The position numbers and the translations under genes were made by a program. From an archaeon GW2011_AR18 (lineage in GTDB: Archaea; Nanobdellota; Nanobdellia; SCGC-AAA011-G17; GW2011-AR18), in the NCBI GenBank assembly GCA_000806155.1, contig JWKX01000005.1:1-49030 (forward strand): a stretch of 49,030 nt of DNA, given 5' to 3'. Shown here piece by piece: positions 8,342-15,884 of this stretch (position 1 is the stretch's first letter; the number at the start of each line of letters is the position of its first letter). The notes below the pieces were generated by a model, which worked only from the letters and a program-made list of their open reading frames with translations, did not search any database and was not told the DNA's origin.

Positions 8342-8878
8342 TTATTTTAAATTATATGTTTCTAAAAGTTCATATCTAGGACCGTCTTTAGATAAAATGC
8401 TCCTGTAAAGTTTAAAGTTAACAACTTTTGATTTTAGTTTTTCAATATTTATATCAATAGAACCTAAAAATTCTTTTTTATCCTTAATAGATTTAATCCT
8501 GCCAATAGTAATATGAGATTTAAATTTCAATTCCTGCTTACCATAACCTAAAAGTGATTCATCAACAAGTCTTTGAAGTTCTTTAATCTTATCTTCTGGT
8601 TCTAGACCAATCCATAAGATCTTAGGATCATATTCATTAGGAAAAATACCAATAGAATTAATATTTAACGTGAACTTTTTCATTTTTACTTCTGAGAGAA
8701 TTTTTTTAATTTCAACTAATTGCTGTTCCTTAATCTCACCAAGAAATTTTAATGTAAGATGAAGATTCCTTTTAGCAACAAAATTTATTTTAATATTAGT
8801 GGATCTCAGTTTTCTCTGTAATTCATATACATAATCCTTAACAGAATCATCAAGATCTACAGCAATGAATATTCTCAT
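8342..8878 (-). CDS. thpR: RNA 2',3'-cyclic phosphodiesterase (2H family)
   Basis: 178 aa, the usual length. Members hydrolyse 2',3'-cyclic phosphate RNA ends to 2'-phosphate and show reversible 2'-5' RNA ligase activity in vitro. Both catalytic HxTx motifs are present: HLTL (40-43) and HITI (122-125). The N-terminus MRIFIAVDL is typical. Biological substrate in archaea is uncertain; tRNA half processing is a plausible role from the family. Confidence 0.93.
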   Translation of the reverse strand: MRIFIAVDLDDSVKDYVYELQRKLRSTNIKINFVAKRNLHLTLKFLGEIKEQQLVEIKKILSEVKMKKFTLNINSIGIFPNEYDPKILWIGLEPEDKIKELQRLVDESLLGYGKQELKFKSHITIGRIKSIKDKKEFLGSIDINIEKLKSKVVNFKLYRSILSKDGPRYELLETYNLK

Positions 8879-8908
8879 GAAGATAAATTGAGTTTTTATT
8901 ATAAAAAT

Positions 8909-10036
8909 CTATCCATAAATCTCAGCATATTCTTCATCATCAGATTTTCCTGAAAGCTTCTCAACAGCCTTAGAGAAATCATCATGGTTTATAGAGTTCC
9001 TATTCTCACGTATAGCAAAGTAACCTGCTTCAGTACATATAGCTCTTACTTCAGCTCCATTGAAACCTTCAATCTTAGAAACTATCTCATCATAATCAAC
9101 ATCATTAAGTTTCATCCTCTTGCTGTGAATCTTTAGTATCTGCATCCTTGCTTTTTCATCTGGCAAAGGAATCTCTATTAATCTATCAAATCTTCCAGGA
9201 CGCAATAAAGCAGGATCAAGAACATCAAATCTGTTAGTAGCACCAATAATCTTAACGTTATCTAAACTTTTAAAACCATCAATCTCAGTCAATAATTGCA
9301 TAAATGTCCTCTGGACTTCACGCTCACCAGAAACTCCAGCATCAAGACGTTCAGCTGCAAGAGCATCAATCTCATCAATGAAAATAATACTAGGAGCTTT
9401 TTCCCTAGCAAGAGAGAAAATTTCCCTAACTAACTTAGCACCTTCACCAATGAATTTCTGGACAAGTTCAGAGGCAACAATCTCAATAAAAGTAGCCTTA
9501 GCACTAGTAGCAACAGCTTTAGCTAATAAAGTCTTACCAGTACCAGGAGGACCATATAATAAAATGCCTTTAGGAGGTTCTATACCAATATTCTTGAAAA
9601 TCTCAGGTTTAAGCAATGGCAATTCAACAACCTCTTTAATTTCATTAATCTGCTCTTCCAAGCCGCCAACATCACTCCAATTAATATTAGGTTTTTCAAC
9701 AATAACAAAGTCTTCAATATCAAAAGTCCTAGATTTTTCCAACTTCTGAACAACTGTAAGGGATCTTTGTTCAACTAATACAGTGTCGCCAGTTTCAACT
9801 TTTATATTACCTGAGATATTAACTAAAAACTGAGATCCATTAGGAACTTTGATCATAACTTTATTATCTAAAACTTTACGAGCTTCACAAACCAATAAAG
9901 GAAGCTCCTTGAATTTGCTAAGTTCTGTCTTAAGATAACTTAGACTACTCTTAAGCAACTGATTTTCCTCATGGATAGATGTAGGAGCTATATCCTTCTC
10001 TAAAACCTGTTCTTTCTTCTTAGATAAAATCCCCAT
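8909..10036 (-). CDS. pan: Proteasome-activating nucleotidase (PAN)
   Basis: Hexameric AAA+ unfoldase that feeds substrates into the 20S proteasome. 375 aa, somewhat shorter than usual (about 400-430), mainly in the N-terminal coiled coil (about 20-45). An OB-like domain follows (about 50-100). Walker A GPPGTGKT (162-169), pore loop KFIG (194-197), Walker B IIFIDE (217-222), and arginine fingers in LRPGRFDR (278-285) are intact. The chain ends in Ile-Tyr-Gly, a good HbYX tail for docking into and opening the 20S gate. This distinguishes it from CDC48-type ATPases. The proteasome genes are not in the window. Confidence 0.93.
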   Translation of the reverse strand: MGILSKKKEQVLEKDIAPTSIHEENQLLKSSLSYLKTELSKFKELPLLVCEARKVLDNKVMIKVPNGSQFLVNISGNIKVETGDTVLVEQRSLTVVQKLEKSRTFDIEDFVIVEKPNINWSDVGGLEEQINEIKEVVELPLLKPEIFKNIGIEPPKGILLYGPPGTGKTLLAKAVATSAKATFIEIVASELVQKFIGEGAKLVREIFSLAREKAPSIIFIDEIDALAAERLDAGVSGEREVQRTFMQLLTEIDGFKSLDNVKIIGATNRFDVLDPALLRPGRFDRLIEIPLPDEKARMQILKIHSKRMKLNDVDYDEIVSKIEGFNGAEVRAICTEAGYFAIRENRNSINHDDFSKAVEKLSGKSDDEEYAEIYG

Positions 10037-10084
10037 ACAATAAAAATAGTCTAAATATTAATAAAACTTACTAAAAATGAATAA

Positions 10085-10118
10085 TTAAGCTTTTAAATCT
10101 TTAGTAATTGTTTATTTT
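10085..10118 (+). promoter_or_regulatory. Promoter of DGR target 1
   Basis: TTAAGCTTTTAAAT at 10085-10098 is a BRE-TATA element. Its first base is 34 bp before the ATG, so the mRNA should be leaderless. The stretch from TTAAGC through ATG matches the promoter of the second DGR target gene (27303 onward) at 30 of 37 positions by hand count, at the same spacing. The same box also occurs at 12481, so it is partly a general strong promoter sequence. Confidence 0.65.
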
Positions 10119-10781
10119 ATGCAAAGTGAATTACTAGTATTAAAGGATGATGAAGCATTCATACCAACAGATGATAGAGGAAATGGATTAATATTACAAA
10201 CACATGAATTACAAATTAATGGAAGAGCATTAGTTTGTGTTAATCAGTATCAAGCAATAAGAACAGCACAAAAACTTGGATGGGATGTGATGTCATCTGC
10301 TGAATATAATTATACTTACTCTTATGCAAGAGAACATCAAGAAGACGAGAGATTAAGAAGATATTATGAAAGCTTAACTTCAAAAATGAAATTTGCAAGA
10401 TTTAATAAAACACAAGTTCACAATCTAAACGGTAATACTCCATTAGTTGTTAATGTTTCTAAAGTTCATGATGAATTTGATTTAGCGATGGGTTATGAAA
10501 AAGAGATTATACCTGTAAGTTGGCTTCCTAAAAAAGATGGATATATTCAGGAATTTGATGAGAGAACAGGATTACCAAAAAGTGTTGGACAAACACCAGT
10601 TCCGGAATTAAGTAATAGTTACTTTTATATTGATCCTAAAATAAATACTCTTGCTGTCATTCGTAACAGGGGCTCCGGGTTGGACCTTAATCTTGACTGG
10701 ACTCCTGCCAATTTTAACGATGTGCTCGGGGTAAGCGTCGCAAAAAAATTTACAGCAGAAAGATTAGAAGAAAAATTCTAG
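10119..10781 (+). CDS. DGR target 1: C-type-lectin-like variable protein
   Basis: 220 aa, no signal peptide or membrane segment. Residues 180-208 carry the C-terminal signature of DGR variable proteins: VIRNRGSGLDLNL, then P, then GV about ten residues later. It is a variant of the CLec pattern with R..GS near its start and G[FV]R near its end. The coding segment (10656-10742) is about 53% GC in an AT-rich gene and aligns without gaps to the same segment of the gene at 27337. The region around residues 60-110 resembles the helical part of a sulfatase-modifying-factor/CLec fold. Inference: mutagenic retrohoming rewrites this ligand-binding face. The rest of the protein is not similar to target 2, so the two probably bind with different scaffolds. 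Confidence 0.75.
   Translation: MQSELLVLKDDEAFIPTDDRGNGLILQTHELQINGRALVCVNQYQAIRTAQKLGWDVMSSAEYNYTYSYAREHQEDERLRRYYESLTSKMKFARFNKTQVHNLNGNTPLVVNVSKVHDEFDLAMGYEKEIIPVSWLPKKDGYIQEFDERTGLPKSVGQTPVPELSNSYFYIDPKINTLAVIRNRGSGLDLNLDWTPANFNDVLGVSVAKKFTAERLEEKF
10656..10742 (+). repeat. DGR variable repeat 1 (VR1)
   Basis: 87 bp at the 3' end of target gene 1, pairing with 27904-27990. By hand count 56 of 87 positions match. Of the 31 differences 24 are at codon positions 1 or 2, and in 17 one of the two copies has A. This is expected when both derive from A-rich template codons (AAY type) by adenine-directed mutagenesis. Fixed blocks include CGTAAC, TCC, CTT-x3-CTT and GTA. The template repeat was not found in the window. 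Confidence 0.72.
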
Positions 10782-10825
10782 TTATATAATATTATAACCT
10801 ATTTTTACAAAAAATCTAGAAAACT

Positions 10826-10856
10826 TACTAAAAAACTGAAGGATTTACGGAAAAAA
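10826..10856 (+). repeat. Dispersed intergenic motif, copy 1
   Basis: Contains CTGAAGGATTTACGG (10836-10850) flanked by A-runs. One of six intergenic copies of a consensus close to CTGAAAGATTTACRRAAAA. It lies between DGR target 1 and the OB-fold gene, about 45 bp before the latter's start. Confidence 0.45.
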
Positions 10857-10895
10857 CACCAAGAGCTATTTAAATAATTTAGAATATATAACTAT

Positions 10896-11246
10896 ATGGA
10901 AGATACAACATTACTAAAGATAAGCTTTATAGTTGCTGCAATAGGTGTAGGCATACTGATAATACTTGGGAATGTAATCACACTAGAGGAGAGCAACATA
11001 GCTAAACTTGATAAAAAGTCACTAGACAAGAATGTAAAGATAAAAGGATATATACAGAATATACAAACATTTGGGAGTATAAAGATAATAGAAATAGAAG
11101 ACAATACAGGAAAGATAAGTGTTGTAGTATTTGATAACAAATTCTCTGTAAAAAAAGGGAGCATAGCAGAAGTTGATGGAAAATTAACAATAAGAGAGGG
11201 CAAATTACAAGTCAATGCTGAAACAATAAGAACTGTACAAGTATAA
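10896..11246 (+). CDS. Membrane-anchored OB-fold protein
   Basis: 116 aa. One N-terminal membrane helix (about 8-28) is followed by a complete small OB fold (about 45-116): VKIKGYIQNIQTFGSIKIIE, then DNTGKISVVVF and VDGKLTIREGKLQV. This is the tRNA-anti/RecJ-OB type of nucleic-acid or oligosaccharide-binding barrel. Such membrane-tethered OB proteins are common but uncharacterised in archaea. Whether the barrel faces in or out is not shown. A TTTAAATAAT box about 28 bp before the ATG indicates a leaderless mRNA. Confidence 0.7.
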   Translation: MEDTTLLKISFIVAAIGVGILIILGNVITLEESNIAKLDKKSLDKNVKIKGYIQNIQTFGSIKIIEIEDNTGKISVVVFDNKFSVKKGSIAEVDGKLTIREGKLQVNAETIRTVQV

Positions 11247-11342
11247 CACCATCTATAAATTAATATAAAAATAACATTACTATTCCATAACAGATAATTA
11301 TTTAAATCCAAGAGGACTAACCTTAATAAATACGAGAAAAAA

Positions 11343-12083
11343 ATGGTTGACTATATAAAAAGAGATGTTTCGAAGATGGTTGAAGAATATTCAGCTAAGA
11401 CAGATGATAATCCTTTCAGTAAAATTATACCAGCATTAATGAAAAAAGGCTTGGAAAATGTTAACTTATCAATGTTTAGCGATGATAAGAAAAAAGAATT
11501 ACTAAATGCAGCAGCTGAAGAATATTTAAAAAGAAATCAATTAGTTGATGCTATAAGAGTATTCAAGATGACTGGAAACAGGGTAAGATTAATTTCTATA
11601 GGTGATGATCATGTTAAATTAGGATTATTCGGAGCAGCAATAGAAGCATACAAATTAGCTGAAGATAAAGAAAAATTACTAAAAGCTGGAGAGAAATGCC
11701 TAGATGAGGGACACTTAGCTGAAGCAATAGCAGCATTCAAAGCAGCTGGAGACCAGGATAAATTAAACAAGGTAGGAGATTATTGTCTGGAAAAAGGAAA
11801 ATTAGAATTTGCAATAGAAGTATTCAGTGCATTAGATAATAAAGCAAAATTATTAAGCATAGGAGAAAAATGCTTTAGTCAAAAAGATTACATACATGCA
11901 GCAAGAGCATATGAGCTTGGAGAAGACTTAGAGAAGTTAAACAGAGTTGGGGAAGAGTTCATGAAAATAGGATTACTAGCAAATGCATTAAGAGCATACC
12001 AAGCAGCAAAGAATGAGATGATGGTACAATTCATCAAAGAGAATTTTGCTGAAAAAGACTTGATAACAAGAGTGTACGTCTAA
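11343..12083 (+). CDS. TPR/alpha-solenoid repeat protein, 246 aa
   Basis: After about 50 residues, the chain is a tandem array of helical hairpins of about 30 residues, with recurring cores: LVDAIRVFKMTG, LFGAAIEAYKLAED, HLAEAIAAFKAAGD, KLEFAIEVFSALDN, YIHAARAYELGED, LLANALRAYQAAKN. This is a TPR/SEL1-like or clathrin-repeat-like solenoid used for protein-protein contact. No enzyme motif. It is cotranscribed with a shorter protein of the same repeat type 3 bp downstream. Partners unknown. Confidence 0.75.
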   Translation: MVDYIKRDVSKMVEEYSAKTDDNPFSKIIPALMKKGLENVNLSMFSDDKKKELLNAAAEEYLKRNQLVDAIRVFKMTGNRVRLISIGDDHVKLGLFGAAIEAYKLAEDKEKLLKAGEKCLDEGHLAEAIAAFKAAGDQDKLNKVGDYCLEKGKLEFAIEVFSALDNKAKLLSIGEKCFSQKDYIHAARAYELGEDLEKLNRVGEEFMKIGLLANALRAYQAAKNEMMVQFIKENFAEKDLITRVYV

Positions 12084-12086
12084 GTA

Positions 12087-12473
12087 ATGGAAGACTACAC
12101 ATTATTTCTTAAATCTTTATTAAAAAAAGATATGAAAGATATAGAGACAGAAGCATTATCTGAAAATCTAAAAAAAGAATTTGATAAGACGGCAGAGAAT
12201 ATGCTGTTAAAAGAATTCTATGAAGAGGCAATAAAAACATTATATTTAACAAAGAATTTTGAGAGATTAAAAAAATTAGGACATGAATTAATTACTAAAA
12301 ACAAATTAGGACATGCATATAATTGCTTTAAATATGCAAATGATAAACAGGGAATGGATAAAGTAGGAGAGGCATATATAAGAAATGCAGAAGTAGATAA
12401 TGCATATTCAGCATATAAATTTTCAGAAAATACAGAAATGATATCATTCTTAGAAGAGAATTTTATACGATAA
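12087..12473 (+). CDS. TPR-like repeat protein, 128 aa
   Basis: Shorter relative of the gene just upstream: repeats FYEEAIKTLYLTKN, KLGHAYNCFKYAND and EVDNAYSAYKFSEN end in ISFLEENF, close to the ending QFIKENF of its neighbour. The shared repeat and C-terminal pattern indicates a tandem duplication followed by divergence. Function unknown; it may pair with the longer protein. Confidence 0.7.
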   Translation: MEDYTLFLKSLLKKDMKDIETEALSENLKKEFDKTAENMLLKEFYEEAIKTLYLTKNFERLKKLGHELITKNKLGHAYNCFKYANDKQGMDKVGEAYIRNAEVDNAYSAYKFSENTEMISFLEENFIR

Positions 12474-12480
12474 CTGAAAG

Positions 12481-12573
12481 TTAAGCTTTTAAAACTTTAT
12501 TATTTACAAAAATCCTGAAAACTTTGCAGAAAAATCTAAAATAGATTATTAAATTCTAAAAACAAATAATTAG
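12481..12573 (+). promoter_or_regulatory. Promoter and dispersed motif before the TctA-family gene
   Basis: TTAAGCTTTTAAAAC at 12481-12495 is a strong BRE-TATA match, identical in its core to the boxes before the two DGR targets. A divergent copy of the dispersed motif, CCTGAAAACTTTGCAGAAAA, lies at 12514-12533 within the resulting leader of about 65 nt. Confidence 0.5.
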
Positions 12574-13776
12574 ATGATACTAGAAATATTATTAGCAATA
12601 ATAATCGGATGCATCTTAGGAACAATAACAGGAATAACGCCCGGAGTACATATAAACTTAGTATCAGCATTAATATTTTCTATATCAACTTTTTTATTAA
12701 ATTATACAGACGTAATCTTTTTAGTAATCACTATAACAAGCATGGCAATAACACATACATTCTTAGATATATTACCAAGCACATTCTTAGGAGCGCCAAA
12801 CAGCGAGAATGCAATAGCGGCACTACCTGCACATAGATTATTATTAGAAGGAAAAGCAGGAGAGGCAATAAGATTAGCAACAATAGGAAGTTATTTCGGA
12901 TTATTAGTCTCAGTAATATTAGCACCAGTAGTATATTATATTGTAACATTGAGCTATCCAGTAATAAAGAATTATATAGCAGCATTATTAATCTTCATAA
13001 GCCTCTATATAATCTGGACATCAAAGAATAAATTATCAGCAGCAATATTATTCACAATAACAGGAGTATTAGGGGTAGTTGTATTCAATATAAAAACATT
13101 AGATCAACCATTATTCCCATTATTATCAGGATTATTCGGGACAAGTTCATTGATGATAAGCCTGAAAACAGAAACAAAAATACCAATACAAGAAAAGATA
13201 ACAAAAATAATAATAGATAAAATAACATTAACTAAAAATACAGTAGTCAGTCTAATCTCATCTGTATTAACAAGCTTCTTACCTGGATTAACAAATTCTC
13301 ATACAACATTAGTGGCATCAATAATATCTAAAACAAAAGATGAGAGAGAATATATTATACTAAACAATTCAATAAATACAATATCAATGGTATTAAGTTT
13401 CATAGCATTATTCAGTATAGATAAAGCAAGGAATGGAGCTGTTGTCGTAATATCAAATTTTGTTGATAAATTCACATTAATATATTTAATTTTATTATTA
13501 AGTTGTTCATTAGTTGCAGCATTCATTGCAGTAATATTAGTACTGAAGTTATCTACAGTTTTTTCAAAGATAATAACAAAAATAAATTATTCAAAATTAT
13601 GCATAACGATAATTTTATTCTTGTTAATACTCGTAATAATAATGACAGGATATGTTGGAGTAATAGTATTAGTAACTGCAACATTCATAGGGATAATGCC
13701 TAAATTATTAGAGATAGAGAATACACATCTAATGGGGTGTCTGATATTACCTGTTGTACTTTATTTTATATTGTGA
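12574..13776 (+). CDS. TctA/DUF112-family membrane protein
   Basis: 400 aa polytopic membrane protein with about 10 hydrophobic segments. The N-terminus has the family signature GTITGITPGVHINL (about 16-29), followed by a conserved GAPNSENAIAALPAHRLLLE block (about 73-92) and EAIRLATIGSYFG. These occur in the large membrane subunit of tripartite tricarboxylate transporters and in archaeal DUF112 proteins, which usually lack the partner subunits TctB/TctC; neither is seen here. Substrate is therefore unknown. The second half repeats the pattern (LPGLTNSHTTL near 232-242), consistent with an inverted-repeat transporter. Confidence 0.8.
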   Translation: MILEILLAIIIGCILGTITGITPGVHINLVSALIFSISTFLLNYTDVIFLVITITSMAITHTFLDILPSTFLGAPNSENAIAALPAHRLLLEGKAGEAIRLATIGSYFGLLVSVILAPVVYYIVTLSYPVIKNYIAALLIFISLYIIWTSKNKLSAAILFTITGVLGVVVFNIKTLDQPLFPLLSGLFGTSSLMISLKTETKIPIQEKITKIIIDKITLTKNTVVSLISSVLTSFLPGLTNSHTTLVASIISKTKDEREYIILNNSINTISMVLSFIALFSIDKARNGAVVVISNFVDKFTLIYLILLLSCSLVAAFIAVILVLKLSTVFSKIITKINYSKLCITIILFLLILVIIMTGYVGVIVLVTATFIGIMPKLLEIENTHLMGCLILPVVLYFIL

Positions 13777-13794
13777 AATCTAAGTCATAGTAAT

Positions 13795-13951
13795 CTTTAT
13801 AAATACCCCCAAAATACATTTTAATACTTACTGATGTATATAGCCGTTGACTTCTAGTAGGTAAATAGTGAAAGCCTTAGAAATAAGGAGATTAGAGAGT
13901 ATTAAAGCAAAAGCTTTATAATAGGTATAAAAGTCACAAAGAAAAAACACA
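13795..13951 (+). promoter_or_regulatory. Promoters and leader of the ribosomal superoperon
   Basis: Two TATA-like boxes precede rpl3: CTTTATAAATA at 13795-13805 and GCTTTATAATA at 13913-13923. The distal one would give a leader of about 120 nt, unusual here; the proximal one a nearly leaderless mRNA. The long leader contains an eight-codon mini-ORF (ATG at 13833, TAG at 13854-13856) and purine-rich tracts. Autoregulation by a ribosomal protein is possible, but no known binding structure was recognised. Confidence 0.5.
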
Positions 13952-14935
13952 ATGGCAAACGTAAGAAGACCAAGAAAAGGAAGCCTGCAGTTCTGGCCGA
14001 AGAGAAAAGCTAAAAGACAGTATGCAAAAATCAAATCATGGTCTAAGGATAAAAACGTAAGTTTGCTAGGTTTTGCAGGATATAAAGCTGGAATGACACA
14101 TGTTACAGTAAAAGATACAAGACCAGGATCACACACAAAAGGTGATGAGGTAATGTGGCCTGTAACAGTCCTTGAATGTCCACCATTAAAAATTTATTCT
14201 ATAAGATTCTACAAAAAAGACAATTACGGGTTGAAACTAATGACAGAAGTAGTAAATCCAAAGCAAGACAAGTATTTAGGAAGAAAAGTAGATCTAGTAA
14301 AAAAACAAAAATCAACACTAACAGGTATAGAACCAACAATTGCAGAATATGCAGATGTAAGAGTAAATGTCTATACACAACCATACAAATCAGGATTAGG
14401 AAAAAAGACACCGGAATTATTTGAGTTAGCAATAGGCGGAAATGATACTAAAGCAAAATTAGATTATGCAAAAACATTACTAGACAAAGAAATAAAAGTT
14501 TCAGATGTATTAAAGAGCGGAATAAAAGTAGATGTACATTCAGTAACAAAAGGAAAAGGATTCCAGGGAGTAATCAAGAGAAGCGGAGCTGAATTAAAAC
14601 AGCACAAAGCAGAAAAGAAAAGAAGAGGAGTAGTATACGGACCATTAAATCCAAGAAAAATCTTATGGGGAGTACCAGCCTGCGGAAGAATGGGATATAA
14701 TCTAAGGACAGAATATAATAAAGATCTAATATTAATTGATAGCAACCCAACAAAAGTAAATCCAAAAGGGGGATTCATGCATTATGGATTGGTAAGAAGT
14801 GATTATGTATTATTAAAAGGATCAGTACCTGGATCAAGAAACAGATTAGTTACGTTCACAAAGAACATAAGAGCAGTAAAACATTTAGGAAATCAGATAG
14901 AATTGACATACGTAAGTACGGAGAGCAAACAATGA
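13952..14935 (+). CDS. rpl3: Ribosomal protein uL3
   Basis: 327 aa archaeal/eukaryal-type L3, an early assembly protein of the large subunit near the peptidyl-transferase centre. Recognised from the RRPRKGSLQFWPKRKA start, GFAGYKAGMTHV, and the long central extension including KGKGFQGVIKR and PACGRMGYNLRTEYNK. First gene of the superoperon; 37 bp with a purine-rich AGAGG separate it from uL4. Confidence 0.97.
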   Translation: MANVRRPRKGSLQFWPKRKAKRQYAKIKSWSKDKNVSLLGFAGYKAGMTHVTVKDTRPGSHTKGDEVMWPVTVLECPPLKIYSIRFYKKDNYGLKLMTEVVNPKQDKYLGRKVDLVKKQKSTLTGIEPTIAEYADVRVNVYTQPYKSGLGKKTPELFELAIGGNDTKAKLDYAKTLLDKEIKVSDVLKSGIKVDVHSVTKGKGFQGVIKRSGAELKQHKAEKKRRGVVYGPLNPRKILWGVPACGRMGYNLRTEYNKDLILIDSNPTKVNPKGGFMHYGLVRSDYVLLKGSVPGSRNRLVTFTKNIRAVKHLGNQIELTYVSTESKQ

Positions 14936-14972
14936 AAATAATATTTCCAAGTATTTACCAGAGGATCATACA

Positions 14973-15740
14973 ATGAAAGCAGATGTTTATACATTAGAGG
15001 GAACAAAAACTGGGAGTATAGAATTACCAGAACAATTCAATGAAGAATATGAACCTGACTTAGTAAAAAGAGCAATACTTGCAGTAGAGAGCCATAACAG
15101 AACACCATATGGTGCAATGGCAAAAGCAGGAATGGGAGTAAGTGCAAAATTATCAAGAAGAAGAAGGGATTACAAAGGATCATATGGAAAAGGAATATCA
15201 AGAGCTCCAAGAAAAACAATGTGGAGAAGAGGAATGCAATTCGGATGGGTAGGAGCTTTAGCACCAGGAACAAGAGGGGGAAGGCAGTCACATCCAGCAA
15301 AACCATTCAAGATATATGCTCAGAAAATCAATATAAAAGAGAGAAAAAAAGCAATAAGAAGCGCACTAAACGGGAGTGTTGCAAAAGGATTAATGATGGT
15401 TGTAGAGGATAAATTTGAGACAGTAAAAAAATCAAAAGATCTGGTAAAAGTATTTGACAAGATGGGAATAGACCATGAAAAAGTAGAGAGAAAAAAGGCA
15501 GGAAGAGGAAAAAGCAGAGGAAGATCAAAGAGATTTAAGAAAAATGCATTAATCATATTAAGCAAGAAATGTGATGTTATGAATGCATTAAAAAATTTAC
15601 CTGGAGTAGATGCTGTAGAAGTAAACAGATTGAATGCAAAATTATTAACATTAGGGCATGATACACCAAGAAAATGCATATGGACAAAAAGTGCAGTAGA
15701 GAGAGTATCAAAAGAAAATTTATTCAGAGGAAAACAATGA
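14973..15740 (+). CDS. rpl4: Ribosomal protein uL4
   Basis: 255 aa, full length. Opens with the conserved VYTLEGTKTGSIELPEQF strand. The basic loop lining the exit tunnel is present (RRRRDYKGSYGKG, then APGTRGGRQSHPAKP). The C-terminal part contains the archaeal NLPGVDAVEVNRLN element. Its stop overlaps the ATG of the rpl23 remnant by 4 bp, showing that an intact rpl23 once sat in the usual place. Confidence 0.97.
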   Translation: MKADVYTLEGTKTGSIELPEQFNEEYEPDLVKRAILAVESHNRTPYGAMAKAGMGVSAKLSRRRRDYKGSYGKGISRAPRKTMWRRGMQFGWVGALAPGTRGGRQSHPAKPFKIYAQKINIKERKKAIRSALNGSVAKGLMMVVEDKFETVKKSKDLVKVFDKMGIDHEKVERKKAGRGKSRGRSKRFKKNALIILSKKCDVMNALKNLPGVDAVEVNRLNAKLLTLGHDTPRKCIWTKSAVERVSKENLFRGKQ

Positions 15741-15882
15741 AACAAAGTCAAGTATTAAAACATCCGTTGAGTACAGAGAAGATAGTAAGATTTATAGAAA
15801 AAGAGAACAAATTATTATATATGTAAAGATCAATAAACAATACCAGGCAATTGATATAATGACTAGGTTAGGATTGATGTAA
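15737..15882 (+). pseudogene. rpl23: Ribosomal protein uL23, internally deleted and frameshifted
   Basis: uL23 sits at the polypeptide exit and docks SRP and is normally about 80-90 aa. Here the ATG at 15737 encodes only MKQSQVLKHPLSTEKIVRF and about ten more residues of the normal N-terminus (ending ENKLLYM) before TAA at 15824-15826. In another frame, 15820-15882 encodes YVKINKQYQAIDIMTRLGLM, the normal uL23 C-terminus, ending 2 bp before rpl2. The central 35-40 residues are missing. The junction TATATGTA could be a short direct repeat shared by the LLYM-V and AYV codons, giving an out-of-frame deletion. A programmed frameshift alone cannot supply the missing part. Either a real deletion (with another rpl23 elsewhere) or an assembly or population artefact. 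Confidence 0.85.
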
Positions 15883-15884
15883 AA

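Noticed and set aside
12609-12836. Second-frame ORF inside the TctA-family gene
   Set aside because: Composition rich in Asn/Arg/Ile from frame-shifted membrane codons; no start signal or family pattern.
14199-15751. Long open frames on the opposite strand of the ribosomal genes
   Set aside because: They mirror conserved ribosomal genes, are dominated by Leu/Phe/Ile from A-rich codons, and have no start signals.
15737-15882. Programmed -1 frameshift in rpl23
   Set aside because: Joining the two frames gives only about 48 residues; the central part of the protein is missing, so frameshifting could not restore it.
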